A stretch of DNA of 64,000 bases from Mesorhizobium plurifarium (GCA_000824785.1 CCNB01000042.1:106124-170123), one strand, 5' to 3'. Positions 1-8,843 are shown, numbered from the stretch's first letter. Numbers and translations are program-made. Notes: generated from the letters alone by a model not told the origin.

Positions 1-54
1 TAAAAACAAGGAGATAGGGCATTTCACCGTTTCCATGAGGTGAGAAATGCCCTA
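1..54 (+). repeat. Intergenic palindromic repeat, family A (partial copy)
   Basis: This segment matches the 3' half of the fuller copies at 10426-10528 (inverted) and 13351-13454. They share a TAAAAACAA core, a GGGATAG-like box and a terminal palindrome (GGGCATTTCACC pairing imperfectly with GGTGAGAAATGCCC). The 5' half lies before the window. The stop codon of the DUF1330 gene (52-54) is formed by the end of the repeat. Confidence 0.75.
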
Positions 55-372
55 GCCAAGTACATCCGTAGCCTTGTGCGGATGCTCGACGCCGTCGACG
101 AAGATCACGTCGGACAACGAATTCCCGGTGCGCAGCGAAAGGATCGCCTGATAGGCCGGCGAATCGTACCAGTCCCGCGCATGCTGCCTGTCCGGGAACT
201 CGATGACGATCAGGTGCCCGGGCCAGCTGTTCTCGACAACCTCGACATCGCCGCCATGGACGATGAAACGCCCGCCGCACGGGGCCAGCGTGGCGTCTAT
301 CTTCTCAAGATACTCGACGATCCAGGGACCCGGCGTGACTTGGCGCATATGGGCAGCTGCGTAAGCGGTCAT
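52..372 (-). CDS. DUF1330 family protein
   Basis: A 106-residue protein of the DUF1330 family, a small ferredoxin-like alpha+beta fold of unknown role related to stress-responsive dimeric alpha/beta-barrel proteins. The pattern is typical: an early strand, the VEVVENSWPG stretch, IVIEFPD near the middle and the ARDWYDSPAYQAI helix. I chose the ATG at 370-372 because AAGGAG lies six bases upstream; the frame stays open to 426 but has no comparable ribosome site there. The stop codon falls inside a family A repeat. Function cannot be inferred. Confidence 0.85.
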   Translation of the reverse strand: MTAYAAAHMRQVTPGPWIVEYLEKIDATLAPCGGRFIVHGGDVEVVENSWPGHLIVIEFPDRQHARDWYDSPAYQAILSLRTGNSLSDVIFVDGVEHPHKATDVLG

Positions 373-672
373 GGTCTGCTCCTTGATGGATCGAAGCCGA
401 TCGGCCGGCCTCGCGGAGATCACCATGCTGGAACCAGGTAGTTCGGTCGATTACCTCGGACGTCATCGGGACAAGCCGTTCCTCGCCCCTTGCTGACGGA
501 CCGTCAAGTCGACGGAGAAGCCAATTGTGTTGCCATCAAACCGCAATCTTACGGAAAAGCCGCCAGTTTCGGCATTTCTCGGCTGGCCTGGCGTGACACA
601 AAGGTGGCTTTTTTGTAGCGTCGGCCGCAAATCAAAGGTGGACACGAAGATACCATCAGACCCATCCGACAA
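373..672. other. Intergenic region, nothing recognised
   Basis: This 300-base gap lies between the start of the DUF1330 gene (minus) and the glycosyltransferase start (plus), so promoters of both genes must be here or close by. I see no convincing -35/-10 pair, structured RNA or credible small gene; short open frames crossing it have no ribosome site or recognisable composition. Confidence 0.5.
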
Positions 673-1632
673 ATGCTAGATTCGACCGGTTGTGGCAGCC
701 CGATGTCGAGCCAGGATGTTCCGCTGATCTCAGTGATCACGCCGACCCACAATCGGCGCAGCCAGGTCGTGCGCGCGGTGGAAAGCGTTCTGGCGCAGAC
801 ACTTACCCGATTCGAGCATATCGTCGTCGACGACGGTTCGACCGACGGGACGGCCGCCGCGCTCGCCGAAATCCGCGACCCGAGGCTGATCTATGTCGGC
901 GCCAAATGGCGCGGCGCCAACGCCGCGCGCAATGCGGGCATCGAGCGCGCGCGGGCGCCGGTGGTTACCTTCCTCGATTCGGACGACGTCTATCTGCCCG
1001 ACCGGCTGGAGCGGACGCTGGCGCGCTTCGACCAGAACCCTTCGCTCGAAGTCCTCATCAGTTCGTTCGTCTCGCTCAAGGGCAGCCGCAGCACCAAATG
1101 CATCAACCGCGCGGCCTTTCTGGACAAAAGCACGCTGCAGCGCGCTCTGGTCTCGCAGACTATCTTCATCGCCGGCTCGGCGATCACCGCGAGGCACGAA
1201 TCGCTGCTCGCGATCGGCGGCTACGACAGCGACATCACGCGCATGCAGGATCGCGAGCTTCTGCTGCGTTTCGCCCGCCGCAGCGGCGCTTTGCTGTCCG
1301 AGGACATAGACTGGAAGAAGTACAATTCGGAGAACTCGATCTCCGGCCGGCGCGACGGCTATGTCGCGGCCTATGCCAACCTGATCGACAAGCACCCTTA
1401 CATCGCCGACCGCTATCCCGATGTCCCGCCCTATATGATCGCTCGCCAGATCATCGCCGACACGTTGAAGGGCCGGCTGCAGCAGGCCTTTTCCGGCTAT
1501 CTCGCAAATCGCTCGTCCAAGGCGCTCGGCTATTCGCTGCCGCAGCTCTTGCGCGGCTATGTCGTCGGCCGCCGCTGGCGGCGCGATTGCTACGACGAGT
1601 TCCGCGCCAAATACGGCGCCCGGGCGGTTTGA
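673..1632 (+). CDS. Glycosyltransferase, family 2 (GT-A)
   Basis: A 319-residue inverting GT-A glycosyltransferase. The N-terminal domain carries ISVITPTHNR (residues 19-28), the nucleotide-sugar motif VVDDGSTDGT (51-60) and the metal-binding LDSDD (101-105). It has no membrane helix, so it should act in the cytoplasm or at the inner membrane face, making a surface polysaccharide or glycolipid; donor and acceptor are not predictable. A second ATG at 703 (MSSQDVPL) removes a tail not expected in the family and may be the true start; neither start has a strong ribosome site. It ends just before a family B repeat and stands alone. Confidence 0.9.
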   Translation: MLDSTGCGSPMSSQDVPLISVITPTHNRRSQVVRAVESVLAQTLTRFEHIVVDDGSTDGTAAALAEIRDPRLIYVGAKWRGANAARNAGIERARAPVVTFLDSDDVYLPDRLERTLARFDQNPSLEVLISSFVSLKGSRSTKCINRAAFLDKSTLQRALVSQTIFIAGSAITARHESLLAIGGYDSDITRMQDRELLLRFARRSGALLSEDIDWKKYNSENSISGRRDGYVAAYANLIDKHPYIADRYPDVPPYMIARQIIADTLKGRLQQAFSGYLANRSSKALGYSLPQLLRGYVVGRRWRRDCYDEFRAKYGARAV

Positions 1633-1641
1633 CCGCCTTCC

Positions 1642-1748
1642 AATGCATGTCGCTCAGAAGTGCGCAGCGGTTCTGGGACAACGACATGCATCAAAACAAA
1701 AACTTAAGGCGCGTCGCCTGAATCCGTTTCAGCGCGACGCGCTTTGAG
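1642..1748 (-). repeat. Intergenic palindromic repeat, family B
   Basis: Two nested inverted repeats about 100 bases long: ATGCATGTCG (from 1643) pairs with CGACATGCAT (1682-1691), then GCGCGTCGC (about 1709-1717) pairs with GCGACGCGC (about 1734-1742) around a short loop. The layout fits short palindromic elements abundant in rhizobial genomes. The 3' end of the neighbouring ABC gene (stop near 1729) lies inside the element, so its last residues are encoded by repeat DNA. Confidence 0.7.
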
Positions 1749-3585
1749 CTTCAGTGGATTCCTTCTTGCGGCGCGGCGCCGCAGGTGGCGGTTCGATCGC
1801 GCCGGCCCTGACGCGCGCGGGTTTCAGCGCCGGCGCGCCGGAATCCTTGACGATGTTCAGCGAGCGCGGAAAAAACTGGGTGTTGTGCTGACCGCGCCCG
1901 ATATTGATGATCGCTGTTTCGGGCAGACGCTTCTGCAGCATGGCCAGCACCCGTCGCAGCGTCGGGCCGTCGAACGCGTCGAGCGCTTCGTCCATGATTA
2001 CCCATTTCGGCTTGCGCAAGGCGAGCCTGGCGAAAGCCAGCACCCGTTGTTCGTCATCGCCGAGCTCACGTTCCCACCGCCCGGGGTGGTCGAGGGCGGT
2101 TGCCAGCCGATCGAGGCCGACCTCGCCAAGCACCGCCGCGATCTCGGCATCGCTCGCCGGGGCCTCGCCGTTCGGATGGTCGAGGACTTCGCGCAACGTG
2201 CCGGCCGGGAAATAGGGCACGCGGGGCACGAAGATGGGCGTCTCGCCGGCCGGCAGGCCGATCCGGCCGCTTCCCCATGGCCACAGGCCGGCAATGGCGC
2301 GAAAGAACAATGTCTTGCCGGCGCCCGGCTCGCCGGTGATCATGACGCGCTCGCCGGCGTGGATTTCGACATCGGTCTGGGCAAGCCTGGTGCAGCCTTC
2401 CGGCGAAGCCACTTCAAGCCTGTCGAAGGTCAGGCTGCCATTGGCGTTCTCGACGAACTGGATGCGTTTTTCACTGTCGTGCAGCGCATCGGTCTCGGTG
2501 AGCGCGATGCGGAAATCGGCCACGCGCATCAGCGTCGCGCGCCAGTCGGCGATGCTGCCGATATTGTTGATGAACCAGCGGAGCGACGAATGAACCTGGT
2601 TGAAGGCGCCGACCGCCATCATCAGCCCGCCGAACGAGATGTCGCCCGAGAAATAGACCGGCGAAGCCACCAGAATGGGCGCCACCACCGTTATCCAGCC
2701 ATAGGTGTCGGTCACCCAGGACAGGTTGATCTGCGCGGTGAAGATGCGCCGCATGGCGCCCAGCACCGTGCCGAGGTCAAGCTCCAGCCGGCGTTGGGCG
2801 TCGGGCTCGCCATGGTAGAGCGCGATCGCATCGACATTCTCGTTGACCCGCACCATGGAGGAGCGCAGTTCCGCTTCGCGGGTATAGCGCTCGCTGTTGA
2901 GGCTGATCAGCGGACGCCCGACCAGCCAGCTCAGCCAGGAGGCGATGCCGGCATAGAGGAACGCCGCCCAGACCATGTAGCCCGGTATCGCCAGCGAATA
3001 GCCGCCGACGTGGAACACGAAGCCCGAAGACAGCTGCCACAGCACGCCGATGAAGGAGACGAGCAGGATGAAGGACTGCAGCAGGCCGACGCCGAGATCC
3101 GTCGACAGGTCCGACAAGTGGGCGGCATCCTGCTGCATGCGCTGGTCGGGATTGACGCCGATGGCGCCTGCATTGGCCAGCCGGAACGCCCGCGCCGGGC
3201 GCATCCACTGATCGATCAGGTCGAGCGTCAGCGCCTCGCGCAACCGCAGACGGATCATCTGGTTGAGCCAGGTCTGGCCGATATTGAGCACCAGAAGTCC
3301 GCCGGCGATCATCGCGAAGACCAGAAGCTGGTGCAGGAAGTCGGCCATGTCGCGCCGCGCCAGCGCATCGTAGAAAGGCTGGTTCCAGCGATTGAGCAGG
3401 ACCTGTCCGATCGAGGTGGCGACGATGACCGCGACGATGCCGATCGAGACCCAGGCGAGTTGCCTGCGCACCGGCGAGGATTTCAGCCCCAGCTTGATCG
3501 TCGCCACCTGGTCGGCGAGGCTGCTTGCCTCGACCGAGACGGTGGGTTTTTGCGGGCCCGGCTTTTTGTCGGTCTGGTTGTCCAT
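1729..3585 (-). CDS. SbmA/BacA- and YddA-type ABC transporter (fused membrane and ATPase domains)
   Basis: A 618-residue half-transporter with a membrane domain (roughly residues 40-330) of the SbmA/BacA type fused to an ABC ATPase, as in E. coli YddA and Rv1819c-like proteins. Walker A is GEPGAGKT (418-425) and Walker B ends in MDEA (531-534). The usual LSGGE signature is replaced by LGDDEQ, the degenerate form common in this branch. Homologues import peptides or cobalamin-like compounds, or affect very-long-chain lipid; the substrate here is unknown. The last residues lie in a family B repeat, so the C-terminus has probably been remodelled. The ATG at 3585 has AGGA about 13 bases upstream. 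Confidence 0.88.
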   Translation of the reverse strand: MDNQTDKKPGPQKPTVSVEASSLADQVATIKLGLKSSPVRRQLAWVSIGIVAVIVATSIGQVLLNRWNQPFYDALARRDMADFLHQLLVFAMIAGGLLVLNIGQTWLNQMIRLRLREALTLDLIDQWMRPARAFRLANAGAIGVNPDQRMQQDAAHLSDLSTDLGVGLLQSFILLVSFIGVLWQLSSGFVFHVGGYSLAIPGYMVWAAFLYAGIASWLSWLVGRPLISLNSERYTREAELRSSMVRVNENVDAIALYHGEPDAQRRLELDLGTVLGAMRRIFTAQINLSWVTDTYGWITVVAPILVASPVYFSGDISFGGLMMAVGAFNQVHSSLRWFINNIGSIADWRATLMRVADFRIALTETDALHDSEKRIQFVENANGSLTFDRLEVASPEGCTRLAQTDVEIHAGERVMITGEPGAGKTLFFRAIAGLWPWGSGRIGLPAGETPIFVPRVPYFPAGTLREVLDHPNGEAPASDAEIAAVLGEVGLDRLATALDHPGRWERELGDDEQRVLAFARLALRKPKWVIMDEALDAFDGPTLRRVLAMLQKRLPETAIINIGRGQHNTQFFPRSLNIVKDSGAPALKPARVRAGAIEPPPAAPRRKKESTEAQSASR

Positions 3586-3712
3586 AAAGGATATTCCTGG
3601 TTTCCGCGGCGGTCACGAACACCGCGCCAAGCGAGCATGCTTAGATCGGGCACGCCTCAGATAGGGTGATGATCGTTGCGCGATGCAAGGCGCGGCAGCG
3701 ATCACGAACGCG

Positions 3713-4480
3713 TCACCCGGCCGAGCGCGGACTGGCCGCCTGCCGGCCAAGCCGTGTTGCTGCCCCCTGCGGCGAGAAGACCGGAACGAAGACACGGCGG
3801 GATGCGCGCTGCGCGACCGGCACGCCCTGATAGAGCCGTTTCTGCGCCTCGACGACGATGACGCCGGAAAAGATCGGCCAGAACCGCCGGCCGGCCTTCT
3901 CCAATACATTGTGGAACCGCATCATGAAACGCCGCGGCGACGGCGGGAAGAACAGTGCATCGCTCCATGTCGCCGGCGTGAAGTTCGCCTCGCGCAGCAA
4001 CTCGGTCAGTTGGCCGCGCGAGAACGGCCGGCCGTTGCCGAAGGGCGTGTGCTCGAAGCGCGCCCACACGCCGCGCCGGTTGGGGACGACGATGACCACA
4101 CGGCCGGCTGGCGACAGCACGCGCCAGATCTCGTTCAGCGTCTCGCGCGGGTTTTCGGCATGTTCGAGAGAGTGCACCAGGAGCACGCGATCGATGCATG
4201 CATCGACCAGCGGCAGTTCCTCGTCGAAGACCAGCGCCGTCGCCGCCGGCCCGGTCGCCGGCCACACCACGGCGCCCTGCGTCGCCGGCATGAAGGCGAA
4301 GACACGCTCGGCATCGGTGCCGAAGCGTTCCAGCCAGGGCAGCGTGTAGCCGAGGCCGACCAACCGCTCGTTGGGTACGGTTGCCCATATCGACGACAAC
4401 GCCATGGTGATCGAATGCTCGGCCAGGCGGCCGAGCGTGGACGAGTAGAAGGAGCGCAGATCCACAATATCCGAATGCAT
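3713..4480 (-). CDS. SAM-dependent class I methyltransferase
   Basis: A 255-residue methyltransferase with VGLGYT (41-46) in the place of the glycine loop, the HSLEHAENP stretch (103-111) typical of methyltransferase domain 11, and NRRGVWAR (134-141). No target can be assigned. I chose the ATG at 4478-4480 because the protein then begins MHSDIVDLRSFY; a further 29 codons are open upstream but look unlike the family and have no ribosome site. It is divergent from gloB with about 130 bases between, an arrangement I recall from related genomes. It is not fused to a larger biosynthetic enzyme. Confidence 0.87.
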   Translation of the reverse strand: MHSDIVDLRSFYSSTLGRLAEHSITMALSSIWATVPNERLVGLGYTLPWLERFGTDAERVFAFMPATQGAVVWPATGPAATALVFDEELPLVDACIDRVLLVHSLEHAENPRETLNEIWRVLSPAGRVVIVVPNRRGVWARFEHTPFGNGRPFSRGQLTELLREANFTPATWSDALFFPPSPRRFMMRFHNVLEKAGRRFWPIFSGVIVVEAQKRLYQGVPVAQRASRRVFVPVFSPQGAATRLGRQAASPRSAG

Positions 4481-4613
4481 GCGCGGGACGGTAGCTGCGA
4501 AGCCTGTCAAGTTCAACAAAGGCGCCCGGTCGACAAACGCGCCAGGTTCAACAAACCCGGATGACATCGGCGCCCGCCCGCCCTATGTCTGCGACGACAA
4601 AGGGAGACACGCG

Positions 4614-5381
4614 ATGCCGGTCGAAATCGAGCAGTTCATGTGCCGCACCGACAATTTCGGCGTGCTGGTCCACGATCCGGAAAGCGGCGAGACGGCGATC
4701 ATCGACGCGCCGGAAGAGGCGCCGATCCTGGCGGCGATCAAGCGCACCGGCTGGACGCCGACATTGATCCTCACCACGCATCATCATGCCGATCATGTCG
4801 AAGCCAATCTGGCGCTGAAGGAGCGCTTCAAATTGCGCATCGTCGGCCCGGAGGCCGAGACGGCGAAAATCCCCGGCATCGACGAAACCGTGAAGCAAGG
4901 CTCGGTCGTGCGACTCGGCGAGGAGAGGATCGAGGTCATCGAGACGCCCGGTCATACCGCCGGCCACGTCTCCTACCATCTGCCGGCCTCGAAGGTGGCC
5001 TTCACCGCCGACACGCTGTTTGCGCTGGGTTGTGGCCGGCTGTTCGAATGCAAGCCGCCGGTGATGTATGACTCGCTGAAGAAGCTGGCGGCGCTGCCGG
5101 CGCAAACCGCCATCTATTGCGGCCACGAATACACTTTGGCCAATGCCCGCTTCGCGGTGACGGTCGACCCGGGCAATCCGCTGCTGAAGCAGCGCGCGGC
5201 CAGGATCGAAGCGCTGCGCGCCGCCAACAAGCCGACGCTGCCGACGACCATCGGCGAGGAATTGTCGACCAACCCGTTCCTGCGCGGGCACGACCCGTCG
5301 ATCCGCAAGCATCTTGGCATGGAGAGAGCCTCAGACGCCGAGGTGTTCGCCGAGATCCGCAAGCGCAAGGATAATTTCTGA
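4614..5381 (+). CDS. gloB: Hydroxyacylglutathione hydrolase (glyoxalase II)
   Basis: A 255-residue metallo-beta-lactamase-fold enzyme that hydrolyses S-D-lactoylglutathione to D-lactate and glutathione, the second step of methylglyoxal detoxification, in the cytosol. The dinuclear metal site is complete: THHHADH (55-61), GHTAGH (113-118), the bridging Asp in TADTLF (133) and His in CGHEYT (171). The C-terminal glyoxalase II domain with the NPFLR stretch follows. Length matches the family. The ATG at 4614 has AGGGAG upstream; the frame is open to 4479 but that part is not family-like. A cupin gene starts ten bases after the stop, probably in one transcript. Confidence 0.95.
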   Translation: MPVEIEQFMCRTDNFGVLVHDPESGETAIIDAPEEAPILAAIKRTGWTPTLILTTHHHADHVEANLALKERFKLRIVGPEAETAKIPGIDETVKQGSVVRLGEERIEVIETPGHTAGHVSYHLPASKVAFTADTLFALGCGRLFECKPPVMYDSLKKLAALPAQTAIYCGHEYTLANARFAVTVDPGNPLLKQRAARIEALRAANKPTLPTTIGEELSTNPFLRGHDPSIRKHLGMERASDAEVFAEIRKRKDNF

Positions 5382-5391
5382 GCCTGCTTGA

Positions 5392-5826
5392 ATGACCACC
5401 AGCGCCGCCGAGATCATCGCAACGCTAGGCCTCAAGCCGCATCCCGAGGGCGGCTGGTATGCCGAGACCTTTCGCGACGCCGCGGGCGGCCCGCGCGGCC
5501 ATTCGACCGCGATCTATTTCCTGCTTGAGCAAGGCCAGCTCTCGGCCTGGCACCGGGTGAGGGACGCGGCCGAGGTCTGGCACTTTTATGCCGGCGCGCC
5601 GCTGGCGCTGTCGATGCATGAGGAAGGCGCCGGCGTGGTCATCGAGCAGGTGCTGGGCACGGCCCTCGCCGCCGGCGAACGGCCGCAGATCGTCGTGCCG
5701 GCCGGCTGGTGGCAATCGGCGCGCAGCCTCGGCGAATGGACGCTGGTCGGCTGCACGGTGGCGCCGGGCTTCGATTTCGCCGCCTTCGAGCTTGCCCAAC
5801 CGGGCTGGCAGCCGAAAATCGCCTAA
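5392..5826 (+). CDS. Cupin, DUF985 family
   Basis: A 144-residue single-domain cupin of the DUF985 (YML079w-like) family. It shows the hallmark LKPHPEGGWYAETFRD (14-29), ST-AIYFLL (38-45), WHRVRDAAEVWHFYAG (53-68) and PAGWWQSAR near the C-terminus. Enzymatic function of the family is not established, although the fold binds small ligands and some members bind metal. It follows gloB by ten bases. Its TAA (5824-5826) overlaps the stop codon of the convergent lysoplasmalogenase-like gene. Confidence 0.92.
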   Translation: MTTSAAEIIATLGLKPHPEGGWYAETFRDAAGGPRGHSTAIYFLLEQGQLSAWHRVRDAAEVWHFYAGAPLALSMHEEGAGVVIEQVLGTALAAGERPQIVVPAGWWQSARSLGEWTLVGCTVAPGFDFAAFELAQPGWQPKIA

Positions 5827-6497
5827 CTGAGAAGAAGAAATCCCAGCGTGATGGCCAGCTGGGCGGCATAGTAAAGCACCCAGACCGCATGGCGCATCCA
5901 GACGCGATGCGGCGAGATCGCCGCGAGCAGGAAGCGCTCGGTTGCCAGGAGCCCGTCCGAAGCGATGAAGAGCACCGCGCCGGCAATCACCCAGACCTTG
6001 TCCGTGGTGAGCGCCGAAATGCCCATAGCGAGGATGGCCGCGACATAGACCGCGACCGGGACGCGCAGTTGCGGGCCGACGCGGCGCCAGAGCGCGGCAA
6101 GCATGACGATGCTGAACACGGCCATGGCGAGAGCAATCGCGTCTCGCCAGAACTCGGCGCTCAGCAGTTGGAGCCCGCCGCCTGCCTGCGCGAACAGCGC
6201 GACATAGGCGATGTGGCCGGCGAGAAAGCTCGCCAGCCCGCCGAGAAAGGCCTTTTCGCCGTCGCGCGACAGAAAGGCATCGCCGGCCGCGCTGAGTGCC
6301 AGCGCCGCGACGAGCAGCAACGGGCCGCCCTGCATGGCGGCAAGCACGGCCAGCAAGGCTACGGCAAGCGTCTTCGCCGCCGTGCGCGTCCATTTCGGCG
6401 GCATGTCGAGCGCAAAGGCGTAGATCACGGCCGCGACAAAGGAAAACAAAAGCGTCGCGTTGGCGTTGGCCTCGATACCGCCCGGGAACGGCATCAT
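5823..6497 (-). CDS. Lysoplasmalogenase-like membrane protein (YhhN/TMEM86 family)
   Basis: A 224-residue polytopic membrane protein with about seven to eight hydrophobic helices and the YhhN-type signatures GDAFLSRD, ASFLAGHIAYV and LFIASDGLLATERF. Eukaryotic relatives hydrolyse the vinyl-ether bond of lysoplasmalogen; the bacterial role is unclear. Start: two adjacent ATG codons at 6492-6497; the first overlaps the TGA of the upstream EamA gene as ATGA, so the pair is probably translationally coupled. Confidence 0.9.
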   Translation of the reverse strand: MMPFPGGIEANANATLLFSFVAAVIYAFALDMPPKWTRTAAKTLAVALLAVLAAMQGGPLLLVAALALSAAGDAFLSRDGEKAFLGGLASFLAGHIAYVALFAQAGGGLQLLSAEFWRDAIALAMAVFSIVMLAALWRRVGPQLRVPVAVYVAAILAMGISALTTDKVWVIAGAVLFIASDGLLATERFLLAAISPHRVWMRHAVWVLYYAAQLAITLGFLLLS

Positions 6498-7381
6498 GCG
6501 TTGACCTCTTTGGCCGCCGGCTTGCGCATCAACAACGACTTTGCCGCGAGCGCGGCGCCCCCCGTGATGAGCACGCAGGCCGCGAGGATGCGCAACGACG
6601 GCTCGGCGACGCCGGCAGCGATCAGCACCAGCGTCGACAACAGCGGCGCCGCATAGCTCGCGGCGCCCAGCACCTGGATGTTGCCGCGCTTGACGCCGAT
6701 GTCCCAGGCATAGAAGGCAGCACCCACGGGCATCAGGCCGAGCCCCACGACAGCCAGCCACTGTCCGGGGCCATCCGGCAGCACCGTCTTCTCGAGCAGG
6801 AAATGGCAGACCAGCGACAGCACCGACGTCGCCGCGCAGAACCAGGTGACGATCGAGGTCGGCACCGAGGGGAAGCGCCGCGACAGGAGCGAATAGGATG
6901 ACCACAAAAGCGCGCAGACGGCGGCCATCGCGTAGCCGAAGGCGTAACGCGCGTCGAAGGCCAGCCCGCCGCCCTTGGTGACGATCAGGACCGTGCCGGC
7001 AAGGCCGAGCAGCGCGCCGACGACATGGTTCCAGGCAAGCCGCTCGCCCGGCATCAGCGCCGAGCCGAGCACGATCAGCAGCGGCCACAGATAGGCGATC
7101 AGGCTCGCCTCGACCGCCGGCGCGCTGCGCAGCGCCGTGAAGTAGAAGAAGTGGTAGCCGAACAGCCCGGCTATGCCGATCACCCAGACCTGTGGCGGGA
7201 TTTTCTGGCTCCTGTCGGCGGCCGGCATCACCAGCCGGGCAGCGAGCCCGACGCAGGTGCCGATGGCGAAGGTGATGGCCGACAGCAGGAACGGCGGCAC
7301 CTGGCCCGAGGCATTGGTGAGCAGCGCCAGCAGCGCCCACATGGCGACCGCCGAAAACCCGATCAGTGTTGCGCGCCCCAT
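6494..7381 (-). CDS. DMT-superfamily exporter (EamA; YddG-like)
   Basis: A 295-residue inner-membrane protein with ten predicted helices in two EamA repeats. The segments YFTALRSAPAVEASLIAYLWP and ALLWSSYSLLSRRF resemble the aromatic amino-acid exporter YddG, so efflux of an amino acid or similar metabolite is likely; the substrate is inferred only. It starts with ATG at 7379-7381 and its TGA overlaps the start of the lysoplasmalogenase-like gene by four bases. Confidence 0.88.
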   Translation of the reverse strand: MGRATLIGFSAVAMWALLALLTNASGQVPPFLLSAITFAIGTCVGLAARLVMPAADRSQKIPPQVWVIGIAGLFGYHFFYFTALRSAPAVEASLIAYLWPLLIVLGSALMPGERLAWNHVVGALLGLAGTVLIVTKGGGLAFDARYAFGYAMAAVCALLWSSYSLLSRRFPSVPTSIVTWFCAATSVLSLVCHFLLEKTVLPDGPGQWLAVVGLGLMPVGAAFYAWDIGVKRGNIQVLGAASYAAPLLSTLVLIAAGVAEPSLRILAACVLITGGAALAAKSLLMRKPAAKEVNA

Positions 7382-7413
7382 ATCTCCCCCGCCGGCGCGA
7401 GGTGGCGCCTGAC

Positions 7414-8205
7414 CTAATTCACCGCTTCGAACCGTCCGGCGCTGATGGTCAATGGACCGATCTGGGTCCCAACCGTGGCGCGGATCGGCGCATATACGCC
7501 GGATTGGCCGACCGGTGCAAACGTCACCAGCATGCGGCTCTTGTTCTTGAGGAAGTTCAGTGCCTTGCGGCCCTTGCGATAGCCCGCCACCGGTTCGAAG
7601 CCCATCTTGCAGGTTACCGTGTCGCCCTTGTAGCCCGGCACCGAGATCGAACCCTTGGACGCATAGGTCAAGGTCAGGTCGGCGCGCATCTCGCCATCAT
7701 AGAATTTGACCGTGCGCCCGCAGACCTTCTCCAGGCTGTCGGCATGGATGACGGTCGCCGCCATCGGATCGAGCACCGATTTCAGGTCTCCGTCGCCGAT
7801 CGGCACCCAGTTCTTCGGATCGCGCTTCTTCGGCGCGGGAATGACTTGCGTGAAGGTGACTGCCCCATTGCTGAAGCGTATGTCGACCATCGAGGCCTTC
7901 TTGCCGGACGTATAATCGGCCCTGAACACCTGCGGCGTCATCCGCTTGTCGGAAATGGTGCCTTTCGACGAAATCGTACCTTTCGTATCGTCGAACAGCC
8001 TGCCGAGCCCGGCGGCGGAGACGGTGCCGTTGATGGCGTAGGTATCGCCCTCGTAGCGGCTGGAAAAAGTCGCCCTGGCGATCGAAAGGCCGAGATAGGA
8101 CACCGTATATTCGCCCTTGAAGGATTGCGGCGGCGCGGCGGCGAAGCTTGTTGCCGGCACGGCAAGGGCAAGCAGGGTGGCGAATGCGTGAGTCGAGCGG
8201 ACCAT
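7414..8205 (-). CDS. Exported DUF3108 protein
   Basis: A 263-residue protein with an N-terminal signal peptide (MVRSTHAFATLLALAVPATSF, cleavage near AAA at about residue 22) followed by a DUF3108 domain of beta-rich composition (GEYTVSYLGLSIARATF, then ISSKGTISDKRMTPQVF). It should reside in the periplasm. The family function is unknown; a lipid-binding beta-barrel-like fold is often suggested. I chose the ATG at 8203-8205 since it gives a clean signal peptide; an upstream TTG at 8244 adds 13 residues and hides it. It is divergent from rpmB. Confidence 0.87.
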   Translation of the reverse strand: MVRSTHAFATLLALAVPATSFAAAPPQSFKGEYTVSYLGLSIARATFSSRYEGDTYAINGTVSAAGLGRLFDDTKGTISSKGTISDKRMTPQVFRADYTSGKKASMVDIRFSNGAVTFTQVIPAPKKRDPKNWVPIGDGDLKSVLDPMAATVIHADSLEKVCGRTVKFYDGEMRADLTLTYASKGSISVPGYKGDTVTCKMGFEPVAGYRKGRKALNFLKNKSRMLVTFAPVGQSGVYAPIRATVGTQIGPLTISAGRFEAVN

Positions 8206-8338
8206 GGCGGCTGACGAATCCCTGGCGGTTCGGCCGGAACGCAAAGGATCCAGCCTGGCATATCCCTTCGCGAACGGCTTATAGTTTGAAATCCGGCCTT
8301 TATATGGAGCGCGACCGACAGCCGGCGATGCGCCGGAG

Positions 8339-8367
8339 CTTGACGCAATGGCGAAATGCCACTATGG
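8339..8367 (+). promoter_or_regulatory. Candidate housekeeping sigma promoter of rpmB
   Basis: CTTGAC (8339-8344), then 17 bases, then CTATGG (8362-8367). The rhizobial housekeeping consensus is CTTGAC-N17-CTATAT, so the -35 box and spacing match fully and the -10 box matches four of six. Transcription would begin near 8374, about 90 bases before the rpmB start. Confidence 0.65.
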
Positions 8368-8462
8368 AACGCCAACTTTTCCAAAGGCCGCCTGACCGAG
8401 ACCGCGCGCCGCCTGGCGCGGGCAGAATGGTTTGGCAGGTTTAGAAACTGAAGGTTAGACAA

Positions 8463-8759
8463 ATGTCCCGCACCTGCGAACTCACTGCCAAGGCAGTCCA
8501 GACCGGCAACAATGTGAGCCACGCCAACAACAAGACCAAGCGTCGCTTCCTGCCGAACCTGGTCAATGTGACGCTGATTTCCGAAGCGCTGAACCAGAAC
8601 GTTCGCCTGCGCATTTCGGCCAACGCGCTGCGTTCGGTCGAGCATCGTGGCGGCCTCGACGCCTTCCTGGTCAAGGCCGACGTCAAGGAACTGTCGCAGC
8701 GTGCGCGCCTGCTGAAGAAGCAGATCGCCAAGAAGCTTGCCGAGCAGTCGGCCGCTTAA
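8463..8759 (+). CDS. rpmB: 50S ribosomal protein L28
   Basis: A 98-residue L28, a component of the large ribosomal subunit near the E-site region. Recognisable segments are MSRTCELTAKAVQTGNNVSHANNK and KRRFLPNLVNVTL, followed by the VSEALNQ-like and RISANALRSVEHRGGLDAF stretches. Length matches alphaproteobacterial L28. Start ATG at 8463 follows GAAGG. It has its own promoter and a hairpin after the stop, so it is probably monocistronic. Confidence 0.97.
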   Translation: MSRTCELTAKAVQTGNNVSHANNKTKRRFLPNLVNVTLISEALNQNVRLRISANALRSVEHRGGLDAFLVKADVKELSQRARLLKKQIAKKLAEQSAA

Positions 8760-8788
8760 AGCAGCTATCGGGCGGGGGACGACCGCCT

Positions 8789-8813
8789 CGAGCACCGGCC
8801 CGGCCGGTGCTCG
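8789..8813 (+). terminator. Hairpin after rpmB
   Basis: A perfect 11-bp stem CGAGCACCGGC (8789-8799) and GCCGGTGCTCG (8803-8813) with a three-base loop, 30 bases after the rpmB stop. The 3' flank is AAATAAG rather than a T-run, so it may stabilise or trim the transcript as much as terminate it. Confidence 0.6.
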
Positions 8814-8843
8814 AAATAAGAGCGAGCGTCGGCATGACGCTCC

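Noticed and set aside
1744..3669. A 641-codon open frame on the plus strand opposite the ABC transporter gene
   Set aside because: Antisense shadow; the minus strand carries Walker motifs and membrane helices, and the plus product is a Arg/Gly/Asp-rich string with no domain.
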